Source of the DNA: Deltaproteobacteria bacterium
GTDB lineage: Bacteria; Desulfobacterota; Desulfobacteria; Desulfobacterales; C00003060
Assembly (NCBI GenBank): GCA_019307135.1
Contig: JAFDKF010000025.1
Span: forward strand, 1 to 33,588
Length of the DNA stretch: 33,588 bases
Direction of reading: 5' to 3'
The notes below the pieces were generated by a model. The model ran no database searches and was not told where the DNA came from. It saw only the letters and a list, made by a program, of their open reading frames with translations. The translations under genes were made by a program, and so were the position numbers. Of the stretch, positions 7,799-15,178 are shown piece by piece; positions within the stretch are counted from its first letter, which is position 1, and every line of letters begins with the position of its first letter.

Positions 7799-8468
7799 GA
7801 AATATATCGTGCTCGTATTCTCGGGCGTAAACCTGCTCCTACTCCCTTGCTCGGTCTTTCCATCTGAAACAGACCCGCAGTCAGAATCGGAGCTGAATTG
7901 GGTCATCAAGAACGTCAAGGAGAAGGAAAAAAGCTTAAAGACCTTTACCGCAAAGTTCGTGCAAAATAAGAAGACCGAGTTGCTTCAAGAACCATTGCAC
8001 TCCGAAGGTTTGATCTATTTTGATTGCACAGGCAAAATGCTTCTGAAGGTCACAAGCCCATCGCCGTTGGTGTTGCTTCTAAAGAATAACCTGCTGCTTG
8101 TCTATGATCCTGATTTGTCGAAAGCCAAAAAAAGGCGCCTCGGGAAAAGTGATAATATACTCAAGAAATACTTCGGTATCGGGCAGTCGGTTGAGGAGTT
8201 GAAAAAGCGATACAAGATCCAGCTTACCTCAAAGACGCATTCAGGTACCTATCACCTGAAATTGATACCCAAAATGAAGGCCATAGCGAGGCATATTGAT
8301 ATGATCGAAGTTGCGGTAAGCCCCAAGAACTGGCTTCCGGAACGAATTCATTTCAAGGAAGTGAAAGGGGACCATACCTCTGTATGGTTACAATTTACCT
8401 CAATCAATGAACCGTTACCGCCAGGCATTTTTACAATCAATATTCCGAACTCCCACCCAACTCCTTGA
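7782..8468 (+). CDS. LolA-like outer-membrane lipid/lipoprotein carrier
   Basis: The ATG at 7782, inside the end of the acyltransferase gene, gives 228 residues starting MAHSYRKYIVLVFSG. The signal peptide ends near 'CSVFPSETDP'. The mature part reads 'LKTFTAKFVQNKKTELLQEPLHSEG', 'GLIYFDCTGKMLLKVTSPSPLVLLLKNNLLLVYDPD', and 'IHFKEVKGDHTSVWLQFTSI'. These are the half-barrel strands of LolA-type carriers, which hold acyl chains while crossing the periplasm. LolA relatives are a standard part of aryl-polyene-type clusters together with an MMPL exporter. The 3' end overlaps the convergent FabD-like gene by 32 bases. Confidence 0.8.
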   Translation: MAHSYRKYIVLVFSGVNLLLLPCSVFPSETDPQSESELNWVIKNVKEKEKSLKTFTAKFVQNKKTELLQEPLHSEGLIYFDCTGKMLLKVTSPSPLVLLLKNNLLLVYDPDLSKAKKRRLGKSDNILKKYFGIGQSVEELKKRYKIQLTSKTHSGTYHLKLIPKMKAIARHIDMIEVAVSPKNWLPERIHFKEVKGDHTSVWLQFTSINEPLPPGIFTINIPNSHPTP

Positions 8469-9372
8469 GTGTGTGTCGGATTGCTGTTGAATCTTCCGTG
8501 GGCAGCACCTGGGCCTGGCGGTGAATCCACCGGACCGAGCGGCCAAGGATCTGGCTTGGCCCCACCTCAACCATGGGCCCTAGCTCCCGGCGAACCAGTT
8601 CCTCCACCACCCCTACCCATCTTACCGAACTCTCAAGTTGAGTGGAAAGGAGCGCTTTTACCTGGGATGCGCTCTCCATGGCCTGGGAGTCGATGTAGGA
8701 TATGATGGGGGTGTGGGGCTCTTTCATGGGAGTTTGGGTGAATGTTTTGGCCAGGCATTGATCAGCGCCCCGCAGCAGACTGCAGTGATAGGCTGCCGCT
8801 GCTGGCAGCCAGTCAGCCTTCAGAGCCCCGGCCTCCACCGTCTGTTTCAAGAGAGCAGATACTGCCGGCCGCTCCCCGGAGACAATAATCTGGTGCCGGG
8901 TATTGATAATGCTCACCTCAACCACGCCTGCCACTCTTCCGCACAACTCCTCGACCTCGGAGGCCGACAAGCCCAACACTACACCCATGGCGGCCTGGGC
9001 CTTCTCCTTACGGATGCAGCGAGCTGCCTCCTGCATCAGCGTGAGGCCGGTCTCAAAGTCCACCACACCGGCGGCATAAGCTGCCGCATAGATTCCCGAA
9101 CTGTATGGAGCAAAGGCGCCAGCGCTAATGCCCCTGGCTTCAAGCAGGTCGGCTACCATGCAGCTTACCGTGTAGACCGCCACCTGGGCAATGAAATCCT
9201 CTTGGAGCCGCTCTTCAGGGCCGAAAAACATGATGTCTCCAAGGGCAGGATTCAGGTGGGCCTCGGCCCGTCGCAGCATCTGCTGGCACTCCGGGAAGCG
9301 CTCTACCAGGTCACGTCCCATACCCACGTACTGGGCACCCTGACCCGGAAACAAGAAGGCACAGCCGCTCAT
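8437..9372 (-). CDS. Malonyl-CoA:ACP acyltransferase-like (FabD family), divergent
   Basis: 311 residues. The start at 9372 has AAGGA nine bases upstream and overlaps the end of the radical-SAM gene by four bases. 'FPGQGAQYVGMG' is the family N-terminal loop. The catalytic Ser is Ser91, but the usual GHSxGE elbow reads PYSSGIY, so the His before and the Glu after the nucleophile are changed. His196 in 'AAYHCSLL' matches the catalytic His. 'SEVEELC' and 'MVEVGPSQILG' fit the family too. It should load an extender (malonyl or another acyl group) on the cluster ACP. The altered elbow suggests an unusual acyl group or partner, which is inference. Confidence 0.8.
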   Translation of the reverse strand: MSGCAFLFPGQGAQYVGMGRDLVERFPECQQMLRRAEAHLNPALGDIMFFGPEERLQEDFIAQVAVYTVSCMVADLLEARGISAGAFAPYSSGIYAAAYAAGVVDFETGLTLMQEAARCIRKEKAQAAMGVVLGLSASEVEELCGRVAGVVEVSIINTRHQIIVSGERPAVSALLKQTVEAGALKADWLPAAAAYHCSLLRGADQCLAKTFTQTPMKEPHTPIISYIDSQAMESASQVKALLSTQLESSVRWVGVVEELVRRELGPMVEVGPSQILGRSVRWIHRQAQVLPTEDSTAIRHTLKELGGSSEY

Positions 9373-10661
9373 GGACTGTCATCCTTATCTTTGAGGACCT
9401 CAAGCCAGGCCGTGCGAAACCCCACGTTTTGGGGCCCGAACAACTGGAGGTTGCGCCGCACCCCTAACAGTCGTTTGGCAATCGAGCGCCACGAATATAA
9501 ACGACTGTATGCCCAGTTGAAACCCTGTTGCAACTCCTCGATGCTTATCCCCCGGGGCCGGAACACCACGTGGTTCATGTCGTAGCGGGCCCAATCGTCA
9601 GTCAGGATGCGACCCTCAGCCTTCATCTTGCAGTACAGACGGGTTCCCGGAAAGGGAGTGAGGATGGAAAAGAGCACCGCATCCAGCCTGGTTTGTTCGG
9701 TGAAGCGCACAACCTCGGCAAAGACCGACGGGGTGTCGCCGTCATTACCAAAAATAAAGGAGCCCTGAATGCCGATGCCATGGCTGTGGATGCGTCTGAT
9801 CATGTCCCTGTAAGACGCGACCCGGTTGAAGGTTTTGCCCATCTCTTTCAGGGTCTTCTGAGACAGGGATTCGAAGCCAATAAATAGCCCCATACACCCG
9901 CTTTGCCGCGCCAGCCTGAGGAGCTCCTGGTCCCGGGCGATGGTAATGGAAGCCTGGCTGGCCCACTTGAGGCGATATGGAATCAGGCGGCGAAATAGCG
10001 CTTTTGCATAAGCCTTGTCTCCTGCAATATTGTCATCCACAAAAAAGATGAAGCGGCCCTCCAGATTCCGAACCTCGCGCTCCACCTCTCCCACAGGCCG
10101 GAGCCGGTAGGTATGTCCATAAAATTGGGTGACTGAGCAGAATTCGCAGTCAAAGGGACAGCCACGGGTGGTCTGCACTGTATTGACAAAAAAATAGGCC
10201 TTCCGCTTGAGCAATTCACGGCGCGGCAGCGGCAGGTTGGTCAAAGGCGAGTGGTCCTCGCTTCGATAAAGGGGTTGCAGTTCCCCCTGCCTGACATCTT
10301 CCACCACCCGGGGCCAGAGACCCTCTGCCTCGCCCACCACCACTGCATCTGCGTGCGCGCTCGCTTCCTCTGGCATCATGCTGGGATGAATGCCGCCGAG
10401 CACTACCGGCACGCCCCGTTTCCGGTAGGCATTGGCAATTTCATAGCCTCTGTGGGCCAAAGGCGTCATCAAAGAGATGCCCACCAGATCTGGTGTAGCC
10501 TTCCAATCGATTTCTTCAACATTCTCATCTATCAAACGTACCCGGGCATCACGGGGTGTCAAGGCGGCCAGGGTGGTTAGGGCCAGATAGGGAAAACGGA
10601 AGACCACCTTGCCCCAAAGACTGTTGGCCGGCCATCTGGGTACGATCAGAGTGACATCCAT
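9369..10661 (-). CDS. B12-binding radical-SAM enzyme (first copy)
   Basis: 430 residues. Residues 1-125 are a cobalamin-binding-type Rossmann domain ('VRLIDENVEEI', 'PDLVGISLMTPLAHRGYEIA', 'GVPVVLGGIHPSMMPEEA', 'ADAVVVGEAEG'). The radical-SAM cluster motif CX3CX2C is Cys168, Cys172, Cys175 (CPFDCEFC), followed by 'FIFFVDDNIAGD' and 'GCMGLFIGFESLSQKTL'. The C-terminus is a roughly 100-residue helical extension. This subgroup (BchE/HpnJ-like) includes cyclases, methyltransferases and hopanoid-modifying enzymes. Embedded between acyltransferases, it probably acts on the lipid chain. It differs clearly from the second copy at 27035. Confidence 0.85.
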   Translation of the reverse strand: MDVTLIVPRWPANSLWGKVVFRFPYLALTTLAALTPRDARVRLIDENVEEIDWKATPDLVGISLMTPLAHRGYEIANAYRKRGVPVVLGGIHPSMMPEEASAHADAVVVGEAEGLWPRVVEDVRQGELQPLYRSEDHSPLTNLPLPRRELLKRKAYFFVNTVQTTRGCPFDCEFCSVTQFYGHTYRLRPVGEVEREVRNLEGRFIFFVDDNIAGDKAYAKALFRRLIPYRLKWASQASITIARDQELLRLARQSGCMGLFIGFESLSQKTLKEMGKTFNRVASYRDMIRRIHSHGIGIQGSFIFGNDGDTPSVFAEVVRFTEQTRLDAVLFSILTPFPGTRLYCKMKAEGRILTDDWARYDMNHVVFRPRGISIEELQQGFNWAYSRLYSWRSIAKRLLGVRRNLQLFGPQNVGFRTAWLEVLKDKDDSP

Positions 10662-10663
10662 AT

Positions 10664-11542
10664 CTAAAGGGGCTCAACGTGATACCACTGGTCCGGATAG
10701 CGGCGGATGTATCGTTCAAAGATCGCCGCCACCTGTCGCAGATTATGATGGAGCGCCTGCTGGCGGTCGGGGCCATAACGGAGATCGAGCGCTGGCTCAA
10801 TGATGCCGTGATACCGTCCCGGAGCTTCCATGATTGAGAAGGCGGGAACCACTGGAGCCCGGCTAGCCATGGCCAGGACTAGCGGCCCAACCGGCAGCCG
10901 CACCTGGCGGTTGAAGAGTGTCGTGGTCTCTGAGCGATCAGAAAAGACCCGATCCCCCAATACCGCCACGATCTCGTTATGACGGAGAGCCTTGACGAGC
11001 TCGATCGTGCCGTACATCGACTCCTTCACTTCAATGACCCGGATCCCGTGACGACGGCGCAAACGGTTGACCAGGGTGTTGGTGAAGCCGGTGTTGTGCT
11101 TGATGGCAACGACGTTGACCGGATAGCCCATGGCTCGCAATCCCAGACCGCCGATCTCCCAATGGCCCAGATGAGCGGTCAGCAACACCACGCCCCGCCT
11201 TTTAGCCAGGGCCTCGTCCAAATGTTGTCGTCCTTCATACAATTGTGTAAAGGCCTTGCTCTCCTCCAGGGTCATACCGAGGAGGCGAAAGAAATCGACC
11301 ATGTAGATGCCATAGTTCTGGAAAAAACGCCACAGCAGCCGCCGCCGACTATCCGGTGGCTGGCAGCCATTGAGAATAATGTCCAGGTTATGTAACACGT
11401 GACGCCTGTCCCGCCGAGAGAACACGAATGCAAAAGCGGCAACAAGACGCGCAAATCCATAACAGACGCATGCTGGCAGCGCCTGTACCGTCTTCAGCGT
11501 CTGTTGATATAAGGATGGTTTATCCAGAATATGATCACGCAT
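10664..11542 (-). CDS. Lysophospholipid/lipid A acyltransferase-like (LpxL/HtrB family)
   Basis: The ATG at 11542 gives 292 residues (MRDHILDKPSLYQ...). A longer frame to 11680 exists, but its extra 46 residues look non-coding. The catalytic HX4E box is HLGHWE (His124-Glu129). 'RRRHGIRVIEV' and 'VAVLGDRVFSDRSETTTLFN' match the later LpxL blocks, and the end 'FERYIRRYPDQWYHVEPL' is typical. The family moves acyl groups from ACP to lipid A or related acceptors at the inner membrane. Similar acyltransferases occur in aryl-polyene clusters. It is the first gene of a three-gene minus-strand unit with the radical SAM and FabD-like genes. Confidence 0.85.
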   Translation of the reverse strand: MRDHILDKPSLYQQTLKTVQALPACVCYGFARLVAAFAFVFSRRDRRHVLHNLDIILNGCQPPDSRRRLLWRFFQNYGIYMVDFFRLLGMTLEESKAFTQLYEGRQHLDEALAKRRGVVLLTAHLGHWEIGGLGLRAMGYPVNVVAIKHNTGFTNTLVNRLRRRHGIRVIEVKESMYGTIELVKALRHNEIVAVLGDRVFSDRSETTTLFNRQVRLPVGPLVLAMASRAPVVPAFSIMEAPGRYHGIIEPALDLRYGPDRQQALHHNLRQVAAIFERYIRRYPDQWYHVEPL

Positions 11543-11809
11543 TTTCAGATCTAAGGGCTCGGCAACAAATAACTTCACAGAATTGGCGCTCAGATTTGGG
11601 TTAGATTTGGTCGATCCGATTGAGCAAAGCCACAGGAATAGCAGGCTATTTCGCGGATTTTGCGAATGAGTATCGGCCAAAGATAGCCCGAAGCTGAGAT
11701 GCGAAAATGGGAAGTTATTTTTTGCCGAGCTCCTCGTTGCTTCCGGGAAAAGGAAGATTAATGTAAAACCCTGCGGTTGTCAACAGAGCTCCGGTTCGCT
11801 TCTTTGCGG
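11543..11809. other. Intergenic stretch
   Basis: It contains an open but unconvincing upstream extension of the acyltransferase frame, a small palindrome TTCGCGGATTTTGCGAA (about 11651-11667) and a short A-rich segment. No gene is supported. Confidence 0.4.
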
Positions 11810-11979
11810 TGGGTGCCGCGCCTGAAACTCTATCAGGCTCCCTCGCACCTGCTTGACTTTTCTCCATATACCATATATAAGTACTCGATCAGTTGGGCTT
11901 TCCAGAGATTCGCAGATTCGCACAACGGTTTGCGGGTGGACCCGACCAGCCGCCAGTGGGGCACGCCTTGCGGCTCTAA
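11810..11979 (+). pseudogene. Frameshifted C-terminal fragment of a methyltransferase
   Basis: From 11810 the frame reads 'WVPRLKLYQAPSHLLDFSPYTIYK'-like sequence, matching the intact methyltransferase at 5258-6142 ('RKLDLYHTPYHLYDFSPDTIKK'). After 11881 the match shifts two bases into the frame 'LDQLGFPEIRRFAQRF', matching 'LLLLSGFKEIETRIVGH', and ends in a TAA at 11977-11979. It therefore keeps the natural end of a class I methyltransferase but lacks the SAM-binding part and has a frameshift. It is a paralogue relic, not a recent copy, because identity is only partial. Confidence 0.65.
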
Positions 11980-12003
11980 GGAAATTCCTATACTATCGAG
12001 TTA
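11978..12003 (+). repeat. 26-bp direct repeat, copy 1
   Basis: Begins AAGGAAATTCCTATACTATC and ends CGAGTTA. An identical copy is at 12900-12925. The pair brackets the lipoprotein gene at 12093-12722 and the palindromes behind it, with copy starts 922 bp apart. This copy starts at the stop codon of the methyltransferase relic. Confidence 0.85.
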
Positions 12004-12092
12004 GTGTCTTTCCGGAATTTCCTGTTGGACAGGATAGTGTTTCCGGATGGAAACGAAACAAGGTCTTAAACAGTAACCAAAGGAGGTGTGGC

Positions 12093-12722
12093 ATGAATCT
12101 TAAAAAGAAAGTTCATTACAAATTCACACTGCTTCTTTCCTTGGTATTGATACTTTGTGGCTGCGCGCTTTTCAAAACACCTTTCAAAGAAGTTGCAGAT
12201 CAATCCGGGATTGATACATTGATAGGAGATACAGTTTTCAACAGGGTAGCCTTCAGGACCTGGGAAGGACACGTCATCCGGTTTACCAATGTTTATCACA
12301 GGGGTGTTTTTATTCCGGCAGGGACCGAGTGTACTATTAAAGATATTTCAAAAAAGGTTATTACGTTTGTGGCCAACGATAGGGAGTATGTACTTGGCCG
12401 TTGGCTTACTGCTGTGAGCCCGGAAGATATTAAGTTATCATTTCACAAGTTTTTCGCAGAAGATAAGAATAGAATTGGCCTTGACAAAATCAACCCGGCT
12501 TTTCGGGATAGTATAGAATCGGGAGTTGACGAGATAGGTATGACCAAAGAGGAGATTCTTCTTACTCTTGGATATCCTGCCTATCTTGGAGGAACCAATC
12601 TCACAAGTGATTATGGCCGTGAATTCATATTGTCACAGCCCGAGTGGAATTACTTAAGACCGGATAAGAATAGGACGTTATTCATGTTCAAAGGGAACAA
12701 ACTGTATAAGATTGTCGATTGA
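12093..12722 (+). CDS. Lipoprotein with SmpA/OmlA-like C-terminal motif
   Basis: The ATG at 12093 has an excellent ribosome site (AAAGGAGG). The 240-base upstream extension of the frame overlaps a direct repeat and a pseudogene and is ignored. The protein has 209 residues, with signal peptide 'FTLLLSLVLILCGC' as lipobox. The middle reads 'GHVIRFTNVYHRGVFIPAGTEC', a beta-rich region. The end has 'IGMTKEEILLTLGYPAYLGG' followed by 'RTLFMFKGNKLYKIVD', the helix-strand pattern of BamE/SmpA/OmlA-like domains. A periplasm-facing lipid-anchored role is likely. The gene sits alone in a repeat-bracketed cassette, possibly inserted between cluster genes. Confidence 0.75.
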   Translation: MNLKKKVHYKFTLLLSLVLILCGCALFKTPFKEVADQSGIDTLIGDTVFNRVAFRTWEGHVIRFTNVYHRGVFIPAGTECTIKDISKKVITFVANDREYVLGRWLTAVSPEDIKLSFHKFFAEDKNRIGLDKINPAFRDSIESGVDEIGMTKEEILLTLGYPAYLGGTNLTSDYGREFILSQPEWNYLRPDKNRTLFMFKGNKLYKIVD

Positions 12723-12737
12723 ATCAGGTTGTCAAGT

Positions 12738-12762
12738 TATAAAATCGCTTCGCGATTTTATA
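12738..12762 (+). terminator. Hairpin after the lipoprotein gene
   Basis: TATAAAATCGC and GCGATTTTATA pair perfectly over 11 bp around a TTC loop, 15 bases after the stop codon. The 3' arm supplies a short T run. A factor-independent terminator is plausible though the T-tract is weak. Confidence 0.5.
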
Positions 12763-12808
12763 TAGCGCGGCTCAAGAAAGGACGGGTTGATCATTGTTTC
12801 GGCCAATT

Positions 12809-12861
12809 TGTGGGAGCGGCTTTCTAGCCGCGACGGTCGCGGCTAGAAAGCCGCTCCCACA
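12809..12861. repeat. Perfect 53-bp palindrome (REP-like)
   Basis: The 26-nt arm starting TGTGGGAGCGGCTTTCTAGC (12809-12834) is followed by one base and its exact reverse complement (12836-12861). GTGGGAGCGGCTT-type palindromes are the hallmark of REP elements spread by RAYT-type transposases in many proteobacteria. No RAYT gene is in the window. Confidence 0.85.
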
Positions 12862-12899
12862 GAGATGTTGAAGAGGCCGAAAACATGACCGGGCCCAGA

Positions 12900-12925
12900 A
12901 AGGAAATTCCTATACTATCGAGTTA
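12900..12925 (+). repeat. 26-bp direct repeat, copy 2
   Basis: Identical to 11978-12003. It lies 37 bases before the start of the DUF2229-type gene and 38 bases after the REP-like palindrome, closing the cassette. Confidence 0.85.
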
Positions 12926-12961
12926 CCCAAGAGTCCACCATGTTTTCCTTCTTGCCATACC

Positions 12962-15178
12962 ATGAACAACTGCGTATTTCATACGCCGAGAGAAACCCAC
13001 GTTAAAGGAAATGACAATTCCGCGCTCCAACCCCCGCCAAGCCCTCCGGTGGTAGGGATCCCCCGTGGCCTCCTCTATTTTCACTATCAACCCCTGTGGG
13101 CAACTTTCCTCTCTCAATTGGGAGTGACGGTCCGGGTGTCGCAGCCCACTGAACGGGCGCACCTGGAGACGGCTCAAAGCCTTACCCGTAGCGACCTGTG
13201 CCTTCCTGTTAAGGTGTTTCTAGGGCACGTAGACCGGCTGAAGGATCAGGTGGACTGGCTCTTGGTGCCGAGGATGATCAGCGTGAGTCCGGATGCTTTC
13301 ATGTGTCCCAAGGTTCTGGGCCTCACAGACATGGTGCGTAACGTTTTCCCAAAGCTGCCCAGGTTGTTGGACCCGAAGGTCAACGTCAAACCGCCCAAGC
13401 CGCAGGGGTTTGCCGAGGCCTGCTCCTGGGTGGGACGTCACTTCACAAGCAGCCACGCGCAGTTGGGGAAGGCGTGGTTAGCCGCACAGGAAGCTCAGGC
13501 TGAGTTCGGGCAGCGACTGCTCACTCATCCCCTGGACGAGGCCATAAGGCCCTGGGACGGGGACTTCAGCCAAAGCCGAGGTCAAGCGGGGAGAAAGCCC
13601 GTTTACCGGGTCGCGGTCATCGGTCGCCCCTATGTCATCTTTGACAGCGTGCTCAGTCATGGCCTGCTGGATCTCCTCAAGCGCCATCTGGTGGATTTCA
13701 TGACCCCCGAACGTGTGCCCATGGAGGCCAAAGAGAAGCAGAGCCGACGCCTTCCCAAGAAAGTATACTGGCAGTTAGGCAAGGATCTGGTCAGTGCGGC
13801 CCTGTTCTACATGGAACGCCCTGAGATGGATGGCATTATCAACGTTTCCAGTTTTGGCTGCGGCCAGGACTCGTTCACCAGTGCGCTGGTCGAGCACTAT
13901 GTAACCAAGTATTCGAACAAGCCCATTCTTAACCTTGTCCTGGACGAGCACACCGCTGACACCGGTTTGAACACTCGGGTGGAAGCATTTGTGGACATGA
14001 TGGAACAAAGGAGAAGGAACGGAGGTCAGGGGGTAAACGTTCAGAGGGATGAGCACGCTGAGCCATCCGGAACAATGCACACTCCCAAGGAACCCAAATC
14101 CCCAAAAATGCACCTGACCATTCCTCACATGGGTCCTCTCCACCTTGGCTTCGAGCGGGTCCTCAAAAATCTTGGCGTGCAAATAACCATGCCGCCACGC
14201 CCCAACAAAGAGGCACTGATGCTGGGAACGCGCTATTCCCCTGAGTGCGCCTGCCTCCCTTTCAAACTCAATCTGGGCAATATGATTCAGGCCCTGAATC
14301 AAGGCGCCACTGATATAATGGTGCCTGCCGGTTTCGGTCCCTGTCGCTATGGATACTACAGCGTGATCCAGGAGCAGATCCTCAGGGACCTGGGCTACCA
14401 GTTCCGGATGGGTCGGACAGATGATCCGGACAGCCTGCGCGACATGCTGGCCACCGTCAAGATGATCGCCGGGCTCAAATCCAAGTGGGACTCATACAAG
14501 GTTTTTTTCTTCATTCTTCATCGTCTCGCTCTGGTGGACTGGGCCCTACAGCGCGCCCACTCGCTCAGGCCAAGGGAGCTGAAAAGGCGGACAACCGACC
14601 GGGCTCTTCGCCGCAGTCTAAAGATTATTGAGCAGACGCACCGGTTCCGCGACCTGTGGCAAGCCAAACGCCGGGTGCGCCGGGAGTTCGATGCTGTCGC
14701 TATTGATCCCGACCGACCAGTGGTGCGTGTGGGGGTGGTGGGCGAGATTTTCATGGTCCTGGAAAACTATGCTAACATGAATGTCGAGGAGAGGCTGGGG
14801 GAGATGGGGGTGGAGGTCCATCGTGGCCTGTGGCTGAGTGACTGGCTTAATGACCGTTTTCGCTTCAAACCCTTCAGGCGCAACCAGTTCAGGCGGGCCT
14901 TGCGCCAGGCCGCACCGTACCTGCGCGATCCCAGTGGCGGCGAAAGCGTAAAGTCCGTGGGGAAGTCTGTCCACTTCGCTCGCAAGGGCTTTGACGGCAT
15001 CGTCCATCTGATGCCCTTCACCTGCATGCCGGAGCTGGTGGCTCAGACGATTTTGACCCGCATGGCGAGCAATTTTAACATTCCGGTGCTCACCCTGATT
15101 TTTGACGAGCACACCTCACCGGGTGCCGTGCAAACCCGGTTGGAGGCCTTTGTTGATCTGATCAAAAGACGGCACTAG
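12962..15178 (+). CDS. Fused DUF2229 / 2-hydroxyacyl-CoA dehydratase-like protein
   Basis: 738 residues in two related modules. Module 1 starts 'VGIPRGLLYFHYQPLWATFL' and has 'LTRSDLCLPVKVFLGHV' and 'LLVPRMISVSPDAFMCPKVLG', the signature of DUF2229. It is followed by 'INVSSFGCGQDSFTSALVEHY'. Module 2 (from about residue 380) has 'HMGPLHLGFERVLKNLG', 'TRYSPECACLPFKLNLGNMI', 'VPAGFGPCRYGYY' and 'IVHLMPFTCMPELVAQTIL'. The Cys residues are those that ligate FeS clusters in HgdB-like proteins. In this family an ATP-driven activase injects a low-potential electron for difficult reductions. The modules are often separate genes; here they are joined. The substrate is unknown. The gene ends in a 4-bp overlap with the convergent activase gene. 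Confidence 0.8.
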   Translation: MNNCVFHTPRETHVKGNDNSALQPPPSPPVVGIPRGLLYFHYQPLWATFLSQLGVTVRVSQPTERAHLETAQSLTRSDLCLPVKVFLGHVDRLKDQVDWLLVPRMISVSPDAFMCPKVLGLTDMVRNVFPKLPRLLDPKVNVKPPKPQGFAEACSWVGRHFTSSHAQLGKAWLAAQEAQAEFGQRLLTHPLDEAIRPWDGDFSQSRGQAGRKPVYRVAVIGRPYVIFDSVLSHGLLDLLKRHLVDFMTPERVPMEAKEKQSRRLPKKVYWQLGKDLVSAALFYMERPEMDGIINVSSFGCGQDSFTSALVEHYVTKYSNKPILNLVLDEHTADTGLNTRVEAFVDMMEQRRRNGGQGVNVQRDEHAEPSGTMHTPKEPKSPKMHLTIPHMGPLHLGFERVLKNLGVQITMPPRPNKEALMLGTRYSPECACLPFKLNLGNMIQALNQGATDIMVPAGFGPCRYGYYSVIQEQILRDLGYQFRMGRTDDPDSLRDMLATVKMIAGLKSKWDSYKVFFFILHRLALVDWALQRAHSLRPRELKRRTTDRALRRSLKIIEQTHRFRDLWQAKRRVRREFDAVAIDPDRPVVRVGVVGEIFMVLENYANMNVEERLGEMGVEVHRGLWLSDWLNDRFRFKPFRRNQFRRALRQAAPYLRDPSGGESVKSVGKSVHFARKGFDGIVHLMPFTCMPELVAQTILTRMASNFNIPVLTLIFDEHTSPGAVQTRLEAFVDLIKRRH

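Noticed and set aside
8638..9585. 315-codon plus-strand open frame opposite the FabD-like gene
   Set aside because: It is antisense to a clear FabD family gene and to the end of the radical-SAM gene. Its protein has no recognisable domain, and the frame is open because of the high-GC codon pattern on the other strand.
11543..11680. 46-residue N-terminal extension of the LpxL-like acyltransferase
   Set aside because: The extension has no similarity to the family's start, and family length fits the ATG at 11542.
11853..12092. 80-residue extension of the lipoprotein frame
   Set aside because: It crosses the pseudogene and a direct repeat; the ATG at 12093 has a perfect ribosome site and starts a proper lipoprotein signal.
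13775..14302. 175-codon minus-strand frame inside the DUF2229 gene
   Set aside because: It mirrors a conserved coding region and shows no family signature.
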